Counted from the stretch's first letter, positions 7,886-17,165 are shown. The stretch is DNA of 64,000 nt from Enterococcus sulfureus ATCC 49903 (GCF_000407605.1 NZ_ASWO01000005.1:310001-374000), one strand, 5' to 3'. The notes: a model not told the origin generated them from the sequence alone. Numbers and translations: made by a program.

Positions 7886-9847
7886 TTATTTAGCAACTGG
7901 TTTTTTTAGTAATCCGAAGAGTACACCAGAAACGATTGCACCGATAAAGATGAATAATAGATACATAATTGGTTGACTTACTAATGGAATGACGAAGATT
8001 CCACCATGTGGTGCTAACGATTTAATATCTAATGCACCAACTAAACCACCTGTTAATGCTGAACCAACTACGAAACTTGGAATCGCACGTAATGGATCGG
8101 CTGCAGCAAATGGAATCGCTCCTTCTGTTACGAATGAAAGTCCCATTACAATATTCGTTAAACCAGCATCTACTTGACTTTGATCAAATTTTTTCTTGAA
8201 CAATAAAGTTGCCACAAAAATTGCTAATGGAGGTACCATACCACCAGCCATTACAGCAGCCATAACTACTGAACCACCAGAAGTAACAGATTCAGATAAG
8301 CTCAATGTCGCAAATACATAAGCCGCTTTGTTGATAGGTCCACCTAAATCGACAGCCATCATACCAGCTACTAATAAACCAAGTAAGATTGCATTCGCAC
8401 CACTTAATGAAGCTAAGAAGTTATTTAAGGCAGTGTTGATCGCACTTACCGGGATATTGATAAAGGTCATTAAGAAACCGGTAATCAATAAACCAAAGAA
8501 TGGGTAGAATAAAATCGTTTTGATTCCACCAAGAGATTTTGGTAGGCCACTGAAGATTTTTTTCAAGAATAAGATCACGTAACCAGCTAAGAACCCACCG
8601 ATTAACGCACCTAGGAAACCAGCACTCTTCATGTCGCCAAAACCATTAAAGGCATATCCGCTATTAGCTAAAGCACCAGCAGCAAATCCGACGATCAAAC
8701 CAGGACGATCTGCGATACTTGCGGCGATATATCCAGCAAAAACAGGTAACATAAAGGCAAATGCAGCACTACCGATTTGGTTAAAGTTGGCAGCCATTGG
8801 ATGGTATGAACCTAATTTGCTCAATTGATCTTGAGGAACACCCATAAATTGGTCGATCATGAAGGATAATGCGATCATGATTCCGCCTGCGATAACGAAT
8901 GGCAACATATGCGATACACCATTCATCAAGTTTTTGTAGATTTCTTGGCCGACAGATCCTTTAGACGTTTCTTCTTCAGCAGTATTGCTAGAATTTTCAG
9001 CGTGATAAACTGGAGCTTTTCCTTCAACAGCTAATGTTAATAATTCTTCTGTTTTACGGATACCATCACCAACTGGACGATTTAATAATTTTTTACCATC
9101 GAAACGATCCATTTCGACTTTTTTATCTGCAGCTACGATAACAGCAGTTGCACGTTCGATATCTTCAGCAGTTAAACGGTGTTTGATTCCATCCGAACCA
9201 TTCGTTTCAACTTTAATATCGATACCCATTTCTTTGGCTTTTTTCTTTAATGAATCTTCTGCCATATACGTGTGGGCAATTCCTGTTGGACAAGCTGTCA
9301 CTGCGATCACGTATGGACGATCACTTGCTGCAGATGTTGCGTTAGCTGCTTCAGCCTCAGCTTTTGCTTCAGCTTCTTTTTCTTTTGCTTCTTCAGCTTC
9401 AGCCGCTGCAAAAATCGCTTGGACTTGATCAGGTGTTGTTACTTCTTTTAGACTAGCTACAAACTCTGGGTTGATCAATTGGCGAGATAATGCTGCTAAT
9501 GCTTGTAGATGGGTATCGTTTGCGCCATCTGGAGCTGCGATCATAAAGAATAAGAAGGTAGGTTGACCGTCTAAAGCTTCATAGTCTACACCAGCATCTG
9601 ATTTCGCAAATAATACAGTTGCTTCTTTTACAGCTGCATTTTTTGAGTGAGGCATGGCAATACCATCACCTAGACCAGTTGATGTTTGCGCTTCGCGTGC
9701 TAAGATTCCTTCTTTAAATGTTTCAACGTCACTGATGCGGCCAGTGTCGTACAATTTTTGAACCATTTCATCGATAGCACCGCGTTTGTCAGTTGCTTTC
9801 AAATCCATGATCATTGCATCTTTTACTAAAAGATCGTTGATTTTCAT
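7886..9847 (-). CDS. fruA: PTS fructose transporter subunit IIABC
   Basis: Membrane phosphotransferase permease that imports fructose as fructose 1-phosphate. The 653-residue chain carries EIIA at about 1-150 (phosphohistidine His67 in GIAMPHSKN), an Ala/Glu/Lys-rich linker at about 148-175, EIIB at about 177-280 (phosphocysteine Cys186 in ITACPTGIAHTYMA-like context) and a polytopic EIIC from about 310 to the end. All three domains look intact. It is the last gene of fruR-fruK-fruA, 18 bp after fruK, with AGGGGG as ribosome binding site. Confidence 0.95.
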   Translation of the reverse strand: MKINDLLVKDAMIMDLKATDKRGAIDEMVQKLYDTGRISDVETFKEGILAREAQTSTGLGDGIAMPHSKNAAVKEATVLFAKSDAGVDYEALDGQPTFLFFMIAAPDGANDTHLQALAALSRQLINPEFVASLKEVTTPDQVQAIFAAAEAEEAKEKEAEAKAEAEAANATSAASDRPYVIAVTACPTGIAHTYMAEDSLKKKAKEMGIDIKVETNGSDGIKHRLTAEDIERATAVIVAADKKVEMDRFDGKKLLNRPVGDGIRKTEELLTLAVEGKAPVYHAENSSNTAEEETSKGSVGQEIYKNLMNGVSHMLPFVIAGGIMIALSFMIDQFMGVPQDQLSKLGSYHPMAANFNQIGSAAFAFMLPVFAGYIAASIADRPGLIVGFAAGALANSGYAFNGFGDMKSAGFLGALIGGFLAGYVILFLKKIFSGLPKSLGGIKTILFYPFFGLLITGFLMTFINIPVSAINTALNNFLASLSGANAILLGLLVAGMMAVDLGGPINKAAYVFATLSLSESVTSGGSVVMAAVMAGGMVPPLAIFVATLLFKKKFDQSQVDAGLTNIVMGLSFVTEGAIPFAAADPLRAIPSFVVGSALTGGLVGALDIKSLAPHGGIFVIPLVSQPIMYLLFIFIGAIVSGVLFGLLKKPVAK

Positions 9848-9865
9848 TGTATTTCCCCCTATAAA

Positions 9866-10780
9866 TTAAGATAATTTGGTAATGACAACTTCAGGTAGTA
9901 ACTCATTGATAAATTCTGCTGTAGCTAAATCATCTGAAAATGCTGTTGCACTCCCACAGGCAACTCCCCATTTAAATGCTTCAACTGGATCGTTTTCCTT
10001 AGCAAAAGCTCCGATAAAGCCTGCGATCATTGAATCACCAGCACCAACTGAATTTTTCAAAGGACGTTTCAGTACATTAGATTGATAAACTCCTTGATCA
10101 CAAAATAGTAAAGCGCCATCTCCAGCCATTGAGATCAAGACGTTTTGAGCACCTGCTTCACGTAATTTTTCAGCATAAGGGAAGATGTCTTCCATTTTCT
10201 CAAATGAGGTATGATACATTTCAGCCAATTCATGATTATTTGGTTTTACCAATAATGGTTGAGAAGATAGAGAGTTTAACAAATCTTCACCAGTTGTATC
10301 GATGACAAATTCGGCTCCTTTTTCTTTGATCAAGGTGATCAATTCTTGATAGAAGTTCGCACGTAAGCTTTTTGGTGTACTTCCGGCTAGTACGACGATA
10401 TCACCAGTTGTTACGTTTGCAAGTGCTTCTTTAAGTGCATCGATCTCAGCGTCAGATAAAACTGGTCCAACACCATTGATTTCAGTTTCTTCATTTGCTT
10501 TTAACTTGATATTGATACGTGTATCGTCTTGCACACGGGTAAATGCACAATTGATACCTTCTTGTGTTAACCAATCACGGATAAACGTTCCAGTGAATCC
10601 ACCAAGAAAGCCGAGTGCAACAGAATCCGTATCGATTCGTTTTAAAATACGAGAGACGTTGATTCCTTTTCCTCCAGGAAGTTTAAAATCAGTCGCCATG
10701 CGGTTAACCGCACCCATTTCTAGTTGATCGACATGCACGATGTAATCGATAGAAGGGTTTAATGTCATAGTATAAATCAT
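9866..10780 (-). CDS. fruK: 1-phosphofructokinase
   Basis: PfkB-family sugar kinase that phosphorylates fructose 1-phosphate, the product of FruA, to fructose 1,6-bisphosphate. The 304-residue protein has GGKG at 36-39 and GAGDS at 246-250, with Asp249 the expected catalytic base. The N-terminal MIYTMTLNPSIDY is typical. Its ATG overlaps the fruR stop by 4 bp and is preceded by AGGAGG, so the two genes are translationally coupled. Confidence 0.95.
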   Translation of the reverse strand: MIYTMTLNPSIDYIVHVDQLEMGAVNRMATDFKLPGGKGINVSRILKRIDTDSVALGFLGGFTGTFIRDWLTQEGINCAFTRVQDDTRINIKLKANEETEINGVGPVLSDAEIDALKEALANVTTGDIVVLAGSTPKSLRANFYQELITLIKEKGAEFVIDTTGEDLLNSLSSQPLLVKPNNHELAEMYHTSFEKMEDIFPYAEKLREAGAQNVLISMAGDGALLFCDQGVYQSNVLKRPLKNSVGAGDSMIAGFIGAFAKENDPVEAFKWGVACGSATAFSDDLATAEFINELLPEVVITKLS

Positions 10781-11532
10781 AGTGTGACCTCCTTTATAGT
10801 TGTATGCAGGGATAATCGTTTACGAATATCAGAAGGACAGTGATCAGTAATAATTTCAGCAGCATGTACGGGTGCAACTTGAACAAAATTGATCGTTTGA
10901 AATTTAGTGGCATCTGCTAAAATGAAAGGACGCGCACTATTTTTTAGACCAATTCGTTTGAGATGAGCTTCTTCGATGTCTGGTGTTGTGAATCCTGCAT
11001 GTAAATCAATCCCGTTGATCCCAATAAACGCTTGATCAAAACGATAGTGCTGCAATTGTTCACTTGTCGTGACACCGGTAGAGGCTTGAGTAGAAAGCTT
11101 GACATTACCACCTAAAATAATCGTTTCGATTTGATAGTCACTCAGCTGTGCTGCGTGTTTTACCGAATTCGTCACGACTTTTAATTGGACGTCAGTTGGT
11201 AAAAAAGGAATCATCTGGAAAGTTGTTGTTCCAGCATCTAAATAAATAATTTCATTTGGCTGAACGAGTGAAGCCGCATATTTGGCGATGGCGATTTTAC
11301 CTTCGACATTGACTTGGCTTTTTTCATTCATATTTGCTTCAACGTTCAATGTGTTGACTTTTTTTGCGCCTCCGTGGACACGCAATAGTAGACCATGGTC
11401 TTCCATAAACTGTAAATCTCGTCGAATCGTGGACTCGGAAACGTTCAATGAATCAGTTAATTCAGTAAGCGTCACCATCTCATATTCTTTTAATAAAGAA
11501 AGGATTCGTTGTCGCCGTAGTTCTGTAAGCAT
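10777..11532 (-). CDS. fruR: DeoR-family regulator of the fructose operon
   Basis: The 251-residue protein has an N-terminal winged helix-turn-helix (about 5-50, with recognition-helix sequence SESTIRRDL) and a C-terminal DeoR sensor domain (YLDAGTTTF). Family members are repressors that sense sugar phosphates. As the first gene of fruR-fruK-fruA it probably responds to fructose 1-phosphate and controls its own operon. Direct repeats in the promoter region are candidate binding sites. Confidence 0.9.
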   Translation of the reverse strand: MLTELRRQRILSLLKEYEMVTLTELTDSLNVSESTIRRDLQFMEDHGLLLRVHGGAKKVNTLNVEANMNEKSQVNVEGKIAIAKYAASLVQPNEIIYLDAGTTTFQMIPFLPTDVQLKVVTNSVKHAAQLSDYQIETIILGGNVKLSTQASTGVTTSEQLQHYRFDQAFIGINGIDLHAGFTTPDIEEAHLKRIGLKNSARPFILADATKFQTINFVQVAPVHAAEIITDHCPSDIRKRLSLHTTIKEVTL

Positions 11533-11560
11533 TTACAATCACCCCATCACGCAGTATATT

Positions 11561-11617
11561 AGCATAGAATTTCGCATTAATCAATCAAAAACAGTCAAAA
11601 ACAGTAATAAACAATCA
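11561..11617 (-). promoter_or_regulatory. fruRKA promoter with direct-repeat operators
   Basis: On the minus strand, TTGATT (11583-11588), a 16-bp spacer and TATGCT (11561-11566) form a plausible promoter about 30 bp before fruR. Overlapping and just upstream of the -35, ACTGTTTTTG occurs twice in direct 10-bp repeat, flanked by ATTG-containing variants (11582-11617). Repeats spaced one helical turn apart resemble DeoR-type operators, so autoregulation is inferred. Confidence 0.55.
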
Positions 11618-12170
11618 AAAAAACCCTTTCTTCATGAAGGGTCTTTTTTCGAATTTTCATATTATTCTAATCTGAATAAATTTACGTAAAAAATCAAAAC
11701 GCTTCCTATATAATATAAAGCGTTTTAACTAGTTTATTTTATGTCATTCTGACGTATGAGAATGAACAAGAGTAATCATAAAAGGATAGTAGACTATTCT
11801 AAGCTTAGTTGTGGTCTGTAAGAACGATCAAGAGCAGTAAAAATGTAATGTAAAAATCTATATGAAGAGTCACTTTATATTTTTTTGAATCTGGTTTTGT
11901 GGAAGCACACGAGCTTAAAAGTAAATGGCAATTTATTCGTTGTCTGTTTATATAGATACATTTAAAGTAATAAAGTAGAATTTAATTATGTGAAAAGAAA
12001 AAATGGAACTTTTTATATTAAAGTGCCCATTGATTCTTTACTTATTGAATTACTGTAAATAAACTATTTTTCAATATTAATTACTAAGATAGATTAAGAA
12101 AAGGATCTATATTATTTAAATATTATCGTTATATTATTTTTTAGAGAATATTATGACTATAAAACCAAGT

Positions 12171-12204
12171 AGAGCCTGTATCGCATAAGATAGGCTCTTT
12201 TTTT
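12171..12204 (+). terminator. Orphan rho-independent terminator
   Basis: AGAGCCT (12171-12177) pairs with AGGCTCT (12192-12198), with a 14-nt loop followed by seven T residues. No plus-strand gene precedes it, so it may end an unannotated small RNA or be left from a lost gene. Confidence 0.6.
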
Positions 12205-12403
12205 ATAACAAGTTTACTCAAGTTATTTCATTTATTTATATATATATTGTTATTTTTTAATCAGTCGCTTATAAATCAAGTTTCGTGCCAATTAGAATTT
12301 GAAAATTTCACAAGCAGTTTCTTTGTCTTTTTCGTTATTTTTGTATATGGTCATACTTGGTGATTTATTTCACTGAGTAGAAGAAGAGAGGAATTATTTT
12401 TTT

Positions 12404-13888
12404 ATGGCACTAAACAAGAAGTTTACGAGAGCAAAGCTCTTAATCATTATCATCACAACTGTGTTTTCATTCTCAAGCATGTCGGATGCGTTCTTTTTAA
12501 AATCCTATTCGGCAATTCCTTGGTTTATTTTGTGCGCGATTGTGTATTTTTTCCCTTATTGTATTATATTGTCTGATTTAACAAGTGTTTACCAAGATGA
12601 AAAAGGGGGAGTATATTCTTGGTTAAAGGAAACCAATACGGAGAAAGTTGCATTTATTGCTACGTTTTTATGGTATGGAAGCTATTTTACCTGGATAATT
12701 AGTCTAGTTATGAAAACGTGGATTCCTTTATCTATCTTGATTTTTGGTAAAGATTTAACGGGTTCGAACCAATCAGTGTGGCACCTTTCAGCGATCCAAT
12801 GGGTAGGGATTTTATCGATTTTGTTAATTATCGTGATGACGCTTGCCACTTTTGGTGGGTTTCGTAATATTTCATTCTTTTCGGTAATGAGTGGTCGCTT
12901 TATGCTATTTTTAGTTTCAGTAATGTTTGTCGGTAGTTTATTTTTGTTCATTGGTCATCACGGGCAATTTGCTGAACCGTTACATGTGAACAATTTATTT
13001 AAATCGCAAGGGCAGTTCCAAACGCCAATTGAAAACTTATCCTTTTTATTATTTGGGATCACCGCATTCGGTGGATTAGATACCGTTTCTAGTCTCGTGA
13101 ATAATACCGGTGAATTAAAACGGAATTTTGGGAAATATCTATTAGTCAGCGGTATTGTTATTTTAAGTATGTATATTTTAGGTGTCATCTTTTGGGGTGC
13201 AGGAATCAATGTACAAGAATTTATCCATGGACCGTATCATTTAGGGAATTTAATGTATGGTTTAATGGGTCAATTGAGTTTGAACATTACGAATCTTTTG
13301 GGCCTAAGTGCTTCAGCTGGAGCTGTATTAACAACGATCTTTATGCGCTTGACCGCACTGACTTTATTCACTGCTTATATTAGTTTATTATCGATTCTAT
13401 TTTTTGTACCTATTCGTTCTTTATTAGAGTCGATTAGAGGAATGAGAGGGGATAATGTAACGGAAGAAAGACAAAAAATACAATTGAAAAAAGCGTTAGG
13501 TTTACAAGCTGTATTTATTGCGTTATTTGTATTTGTGTTATCGTTCCAAAATCAATGGGCCGCAGCACTATACAATAAATTAACGATCATGACGAATATT
13601 TCACGTTCGATTCCTTATTTATTAGTTGCGTTGTCGTATCCAAAATTCAAGCAATTGTACCCAACACATCCATATCTATCATTTGTAAATAATAAAAAGG
13701 TGACGTATCTTTTAAGTGGACTGGTAGCTTTAGCTGTTTTCTTAGGCATAGTCTTCTCAGTTTATCAAAAGATCTCAGTCAAACAATTTGTCGATGCATC
13801 GTGGTTGGTTAGTGGGCCACTTTTATTTTCAGTTGTAGGATATGTATTTTATAAAATGATCGTGAAAAATCCAAATAAATTAGCATAG
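12404..13888 (+). CDS. APC-superfamily amino-acid permease (YjeM-like), first gene of the hem operon
   Basis: The 494-residue protein has about 12 to 13 hydrophobic segments and resembles the YjeM branch of glutamate/GABA-type antiporters in the APC superfamily. AGAGAGGAA lies about 10 bp before the ATG. Its stop is only 13 bp before hemC and no terminator intervenes, so it is very probably co-transcribed with hemCDGE. That context suggests a haem-related substrate. 5-Aminolevulinate resembles GABA and is carried by some GABA permeases, but glutamate or another amino acid is equally compatible with the sequence. Confidence 0.8.
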   Translation: MALNKKFTRAKLLIIIITTVFSFSSMSDAFFLKSYSAIPWFILCAIVYFFPYCIILSDLTSVYQDEKGGVYSWLKETNTEKVAFIATFLWYGSYFTWIISLVMKTWIPLSILIFGKDLTGSNQSVWHLSAIQWVGILSILLIIVMTLATFGGFRNISFFSVMSGRFMLFLVSVMFVGSLFLFIGHHGQFAEPLHVNNLFKSQGQFQTPIENLSFLLFGITAFGGLDTVSSLVNNTGELKRNFGKYLLVSGIVILSMYILGVIFWGAGINVQEFIHGPYHLGNLMYGLMGQLSLNITNLLGLSASAGAVLTTIFMRLTALTLFTAYISLLSILFFVPIRSLLESIRGMRGDNVTEERQKIQLKKALGLQAVFIALFVFVLSFQNQWAAALYNKLTIMTNISRSIPYLLVALSYPKFKQLYPTHPYLSFVNNKKVTYLLSGLVALAVFLGIVFSVYQKISVKQFVDASWLVSGPLLFSVVGYVFYKMIVKNPNKLA

Positions 13889-13901
13889 AAGGTATGAAGG
13901 A

Positions 13902-14813
13902 ATGACAACAGTTTATCGAATGGGGACACGTAAAAGTAAGCTTGCGCAAATCCAAGCAGATCAAGTGGCTGAATACATTCATGCGCATTTTCCCGATATT
14001 AAAATTGAAAAAGTATTGATCACGACAGAAGGTGATCGTAATCAAAAAGATAGTTTATTAAAAATTGGTGGCCAAGGTGTTTTTGTGAATGAAATTCGGC
14101 ATCGTTTATTGGACGAATCAATCGATTTTTGTGTCCATAGTGCCAAAGATCTGCCATCGGTGTTACCAAGTCAATTGACGCATGCTGCTTATTTGCCACG
14201 TGAAGATGTTCGAGATGTTTTGGTTACCGCAGATACGATTGAAACCATTGATCAATTGCCGGATCAAGCCAAAATTGGTACCAGTAGTAAGCGGCGTTTA
14301 TTTGAATGGCAGAGCATCTATCCACAGTTTTGCTACGAGTCGATTCGTGGAAATGTGGATACACGGTTAAATAAAGTTGTGACCAAAGAATATGATGCCA
14401 CGATCTTAGCTATGGCCGGTTTAAATCGCTTGAAGGTCTCTTTAAGCGATCTAGGCTTAAAGGCACATGTCGTAGAGGTTCAAGAACCCTTTATTCCAGC
14501 TGTTGGACAAGGTGTGATCGCTGTGGAATGTTTGCGCACAAATCAGCCATTGATTGAGTGTTTATCAAAAATCGATGATCCGCTAACACGCATGGCGATT
14601 ACACAAGAACGCGACTATCTAGCAGAATTTGGTGCTGGATGTAATGTGCCTATAGGCGCTTATGCAAAGGTAGTGGATCAACGGCTAAAATTTCAATCGA
14701 TTGTTTTCAATGAAGAAAGTGGCCACGTAAATTATCATAATGAGTGGTTCGATATTTCATCATCGATCGGTAAAGAAGTCGCTAGAAAACAAAAAGAATG
14801 GTTAGAAAAATGA
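13902..14813 (+). CDS. hemC: Porphobilinogen deaminase (hydroxymethylbilane synthase)
   Basis: Polymerises four porphobilinogen molecules into hydroxymethylbilane in the cytoplasm. The 303-residue chain shows the catalytic HSAKDLP motif at 79-85 (Asp83), GTSSKRR at 126-132 for substrate contact, and Cys247 in GAGCNVPIGA, the attachment point of the dipyrromethane cofactor. All key residues are present, so it should be active. It lies 13 bp after the permease and overlaps hemD. Confidence 0.96.
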   Translation: MTTVYRMGTRKSKLAQIQADQVAEYIHAHFPDIKIEKVLITTEGDRNQKDSLLKIGGQGVFVNEIRHRLLDESIDFCVHSAKDLPSVLPSQLTHAAYLPREDVRDVLVTADTIETIDQLPDQAKIGTSSKRRLFEWQSIYPQFCYESIRGNVDTRLNKVVTKEYDATILAMAGLNRLKVSLSDLGLKAHVVEVQEPFIPAVGQGVIAVECLRTNQPLIECLSKIDDPLTRMAITQERDYLAEFGAGCNVPIGAYAKVVDQRLKFQSIVFNEESGHVNYHNEWFDISSSIGKEVARKQKEWLEK

Positions 14814-15517
14814 TAAATGATCCTTGCTTATTATTATTACGAATGCCAGCAGATAATCAAAAAGATCGTCAGCAACGATTTAAACATTATCGTGGCCAAG
14901 TCGTAGAGTGCCCGTTGGTCGAGATTTCTGTCGATTTTACTTGGTCTGAACAAAGAATGGTTGAGTTTCAGCGAGCGAATACGTTGTTTTTTACGAGCAA
15001 ATACGGAGTACGACTATTTTTTCACTTGTGTTTTGAACAAGAGATCTCACAGCAAACGTTGGCGAATTATCGTTATGTCTGCATTGGCGAACAAACGAAA
15101 AAAGCTATTTTAGAAGTCGTCACACCTATTCAGGAGGTATTGATAGCAAAAGATTTATCAGCAGTGAAGATGGAAGAGGAATGGTTAGCTAAATCAGCAA
15201 GTATCAGTTCAGGAGAATGGTTATGGATCAGCGGAAATTTATCGGCTGATGTAAGATACCCAAATATCTTTACTCAGTGGCGGATTTATCAAAATCAAGC
15301 TGTCTCTGGCTATGAACAACTGCTAATGAGTTGTCTCAAGCAGCATGAAATTACAGATGTATTCGTGAGTAGTCCTTCAATTTTTAAACGTTTTTATGAA
15401 GTGGCTAATGAATACCTTCAGATTGAATCACTTCGTTTCTTTGTTCTAGGTGAAACGACAACTAAGGCGATTCAATTAACAAATCCAAAAATAAAAAAGA
15501 TCCAGGAGATTAGATGA
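14810..15517 (+). CDS. hemD: Uroporphyrinogen-III synthase
   Basis: Closes and rearranges hydroxymethylbilane to uroporphyrinogen III. I choose the ATG at 14810, which overlaps the hemC stop as ATGA, giving 235 residues; an in-frame ATG at 14798 is possible. The family is poorly conserved. The calls rest on length, the two-lobe pattern with FFTSKYGVRLFF and VFVSSPSIFKRF segments, and position between hemC and hemE-type genes. Confidence 0.85.
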   Translation: MINDPCLLLLRMPADNQKDRQQRFKHYRGQVVECPLVEISVDFTWSEQRMVEFQRANTLFFTSKYGVRLFFHLCFEQEISQQTLANYRYVCIGEQTKKAILEVVTPIQEVLIAKDLSAVKMEEEWLAKSASISSGEWLWISGNLSADVRYPNIFTQWRIYQNQAVSGYEQLLMSCLKQHEITDVFVSSPSIFKRFYEVANEYLQIESLRFFVLGETTTKAIQLTNPKIKKIQEIR

Positions 15518-15518
15518 T

Positions 15519-16073
15519 ATGATGAGTCCAAGTGTTTTATTTTTATATACGACGGTAGATGGTCAAACAAAAAAAGTAGCAGATGCCTTACAAAAAGAAC
15601 TAGAAGTAGCTAACGTTGTTTATCAGTTGGAAAATTTAGAAAATTATGATCTAGCTGATATCCATTGGAAAAACCAACTAGTTATCTTGATGGGAGCTGT
15701 CCATACTGGTGGATTTGATCCAAAGCTAATTGCTGCCAGCCAAGACGACGCCTTTATTCTTCATAGCGATCAGACTCATTTTGTGGCTCTGAATTTGATT
15801 GCAAGAAATAAAGAGAAGACTAAGATCGAGAACAATGTCTATGTACGTGAATTTTTAGCAGCAACAGCTTGGCAACCAGCCCACACTGAAATTATTGCTG
15901 GCGCTTTGAATTACACGAAGTATACGAAAGAGAAGCAAGATTCTATTTTAAGAGTGATGGCGATTACTAAAGGGCCAACGGATATTACGAAAGACTACGA
16001 ATTTACCGATTGGCAACAAGTTTCTGAATATGCACAAAAAATTGTTGGATTTGTCAAAGGAGAGGGCAAATGA
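15519..16073 (+). CDS. hemG: Flavodoxin-type protoporphyrinogen IX dehydrogenase HemG
   Basis: Oxidises protoporphyrinogen IX to protoporphyrin IX, in known cases passing electrons to menaquinone at the membrane. The 184-residue protein aligns along its length with enterobacterial HemG: the FMN loop TTVDGQTKK at 11-19, a central VALNLIARNKEKT segment, AATAWQPAHTEIIAGAL, and the C-terminal YEFTDWQQVSEYA motif. It starts 1 bp after hemD, with AGGAG upstream; a second ATG follows at once. It overlaps hemE by 4 bp. HemG is best known from gammaproteobacteria, so finding it in this Gram-positive operon is unusual. Confidence 0.88.
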   Translation: MMSPSVLFLYTTVDGQTKKVADALQKELEVANVVYQLENLENYDLADIHWKNQLVILMGAVHTGGFDPKLIAASQDDAFILHSDQTHFVALNLIARNKEKTKIENNVYVREFLAATAWQPAHTEIIAGALNYTKYTKEKQDSILRVMAITKGPTDITKDYEFTDWQQVSEYAQKIVGFVKGEGK

Positions 16074-17095
16074 AGAATAGAACCTATTTAGATGCGGCAC
16101 TAAAAAAAGAGACGGATACGATTCCAGTATGGTATATGAGACAAGCGGGGCGCTCACAACCCGAATACCGTAAATTAAAAGAAAAATATTCGTTAGAAGA
16201 TATCGTCCATCAGCCGGAATTATGCGCAGATGTAACCGCACTACCAGTAGAAGATTATGGTGTCGATGCAGCCATTTTGTTTAAAGACATTACGACCCCA
16301 TTTCCAGGGATCGGTGTTCCTGTGTATATCAAAGACGGTGTGGGACCAATTATCGATGAACCGATTCGTTCAATGCAAGATGTCGTAAACTTACGTCCTT
16401 TTGAACCAGAAGAGAGCACGCCATTTGTTTATGAAACGATTCGTATGTTATCTCAACAACGCCTAGAAGTTCCGTTGATCGGTTTTGTTGGGGGACCTTT
16501 TACGTTAGCGAGTTACATGATCGAAGGAAGACCTTCAAAAAATTACGCCAAGACAAAATCATTAATGATCTCACAACCGGATGTCTGGCATTTGTTGATG
16601 GATCATTTGGCAGAGATGATTATTAAAGATGCACATGCTCAAGTTTTAGCTGGTGCCAGTGCTTTGCAAATCTTTGATTCGTGGGTGGGAAATTTAAATG
16701 TCCAACAGTACCAATTATTCATAAAACCTGTAATGCAGAAGATTTTTAGTAGTTTAAAAGCGTGTCAGGTGCCGATTACGTTATTTGCTTTTGGCGGTAG
16801 CCACTTGATTAGCGAGTTCAAACAATTTGAAATCGATGTGATTGGTTTAGACTGGCGTCTATCTTTTTCAGAAGCACGAGCACAAGGGGTCAAACAAACG
16901 CTTCAAGGGAATTTGGATCCCGCCTTTTTGACTTGTGATTGGTCAGAGTTAAAACAAGAAACCACGCGTATTTTAACTGAAGGAAAAGAAAACGGATCGT
17001 TTATTTTTAATTTAGGACACGGCGTATTTCCTGAAGTAGAACCTAGCACATTAAGACGATTGACTGATTTTGTGCATAATTTTTCTAAAAATTGA
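16070..17095 (+). CDS. hemE: Uroporphyrinogen decarboxylase
   Basis: Removes four carboxyl groups from uroporphyrinogen III to give coproporphyrinogen III. The 341-residue protein carries the signature MRQAGRSQPEYR at 23-34, which binds substrate carboxylates, then FKDITTPFPGIG with the conserved Asp, and a C-terminal NLGHGVFPEVEP motif. Length is normal. The ATGA overlap with hemG makes it the last gene of the cluster. Coproporphyrinogen oxidase and ferrochelatase are absent from the window. Confidence 0.96.
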   Translation: MKNRTYLDAALKKETDTIPVWYMRQAGRSQPEYRKLKEKYSLEDIVHQPELCADVTALPVEDYGVDAAILFKDITTPFPGIGVPVYIKDGVGPIIDEPIRSMQDVVNLRPFEPEESTPFVYETIRMLSQQRLEVPLIGFVGGPFTLASYMIEGRPSKNYAKTKSLMISQPDVWHLLMDHLAEMIIKDAHAQVLAGASALQIFDSWVGNLNVQQYQLFIKPVMQKIFSSLKACQVPITLFAFGGSHLISEFKQFEIDVIGLDWRLSFSEARAQGVKQTLQGNLDPAFLTCDWSELKQETTRILTEGKENGSFIFNLGHGVFPEVEPSTLRRLTDFVHNFSKN

Positions 17096-17133
17096 TTTTT
17101 TAAAAGTTACGATTTATATTCAACTTAAAGTAA

Positions 17134-17165
17134 AGGTGGTGTGACAAAAGTCTGTCACACCACCT
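17134..17165. repeat. Perfect 13-bp stem hairpin after hemE
   Basis: 17134-17146 pairs with 17153-17165 around a 6-nt loop and contains GTGTGACA. No long T run follows, so terminator function is uncertain. A related GTGACAGAAGTG-type sequence closes the larger palindrome next to it. Confidence 0.55.

Larger units (their letters stand above)
11533..12403. other. Gene-free AT-rich region between the fru and hem operons
   Basis: I find no convincing gene in this 871-bp stretch on either strand. It holds the fru promoter, a small hairpin with T runs on both sides (11623-11642), a 9-bp inverted repeat (11696-11704 with 11718-11726) and an orphan terminator near 12171-12204. A 22-codon GTG ORF near 11990 looks accidental. 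The hem operon promoter should lie in its right-hand end, but I see no clear match. Confidence 0.6.

Noticed and set aside
11989-12057. 22-codon GTG ORF in the gene-free interval
   Set aside because: It is too short, lacks a good ribosome binding site and shows no recognisable family.
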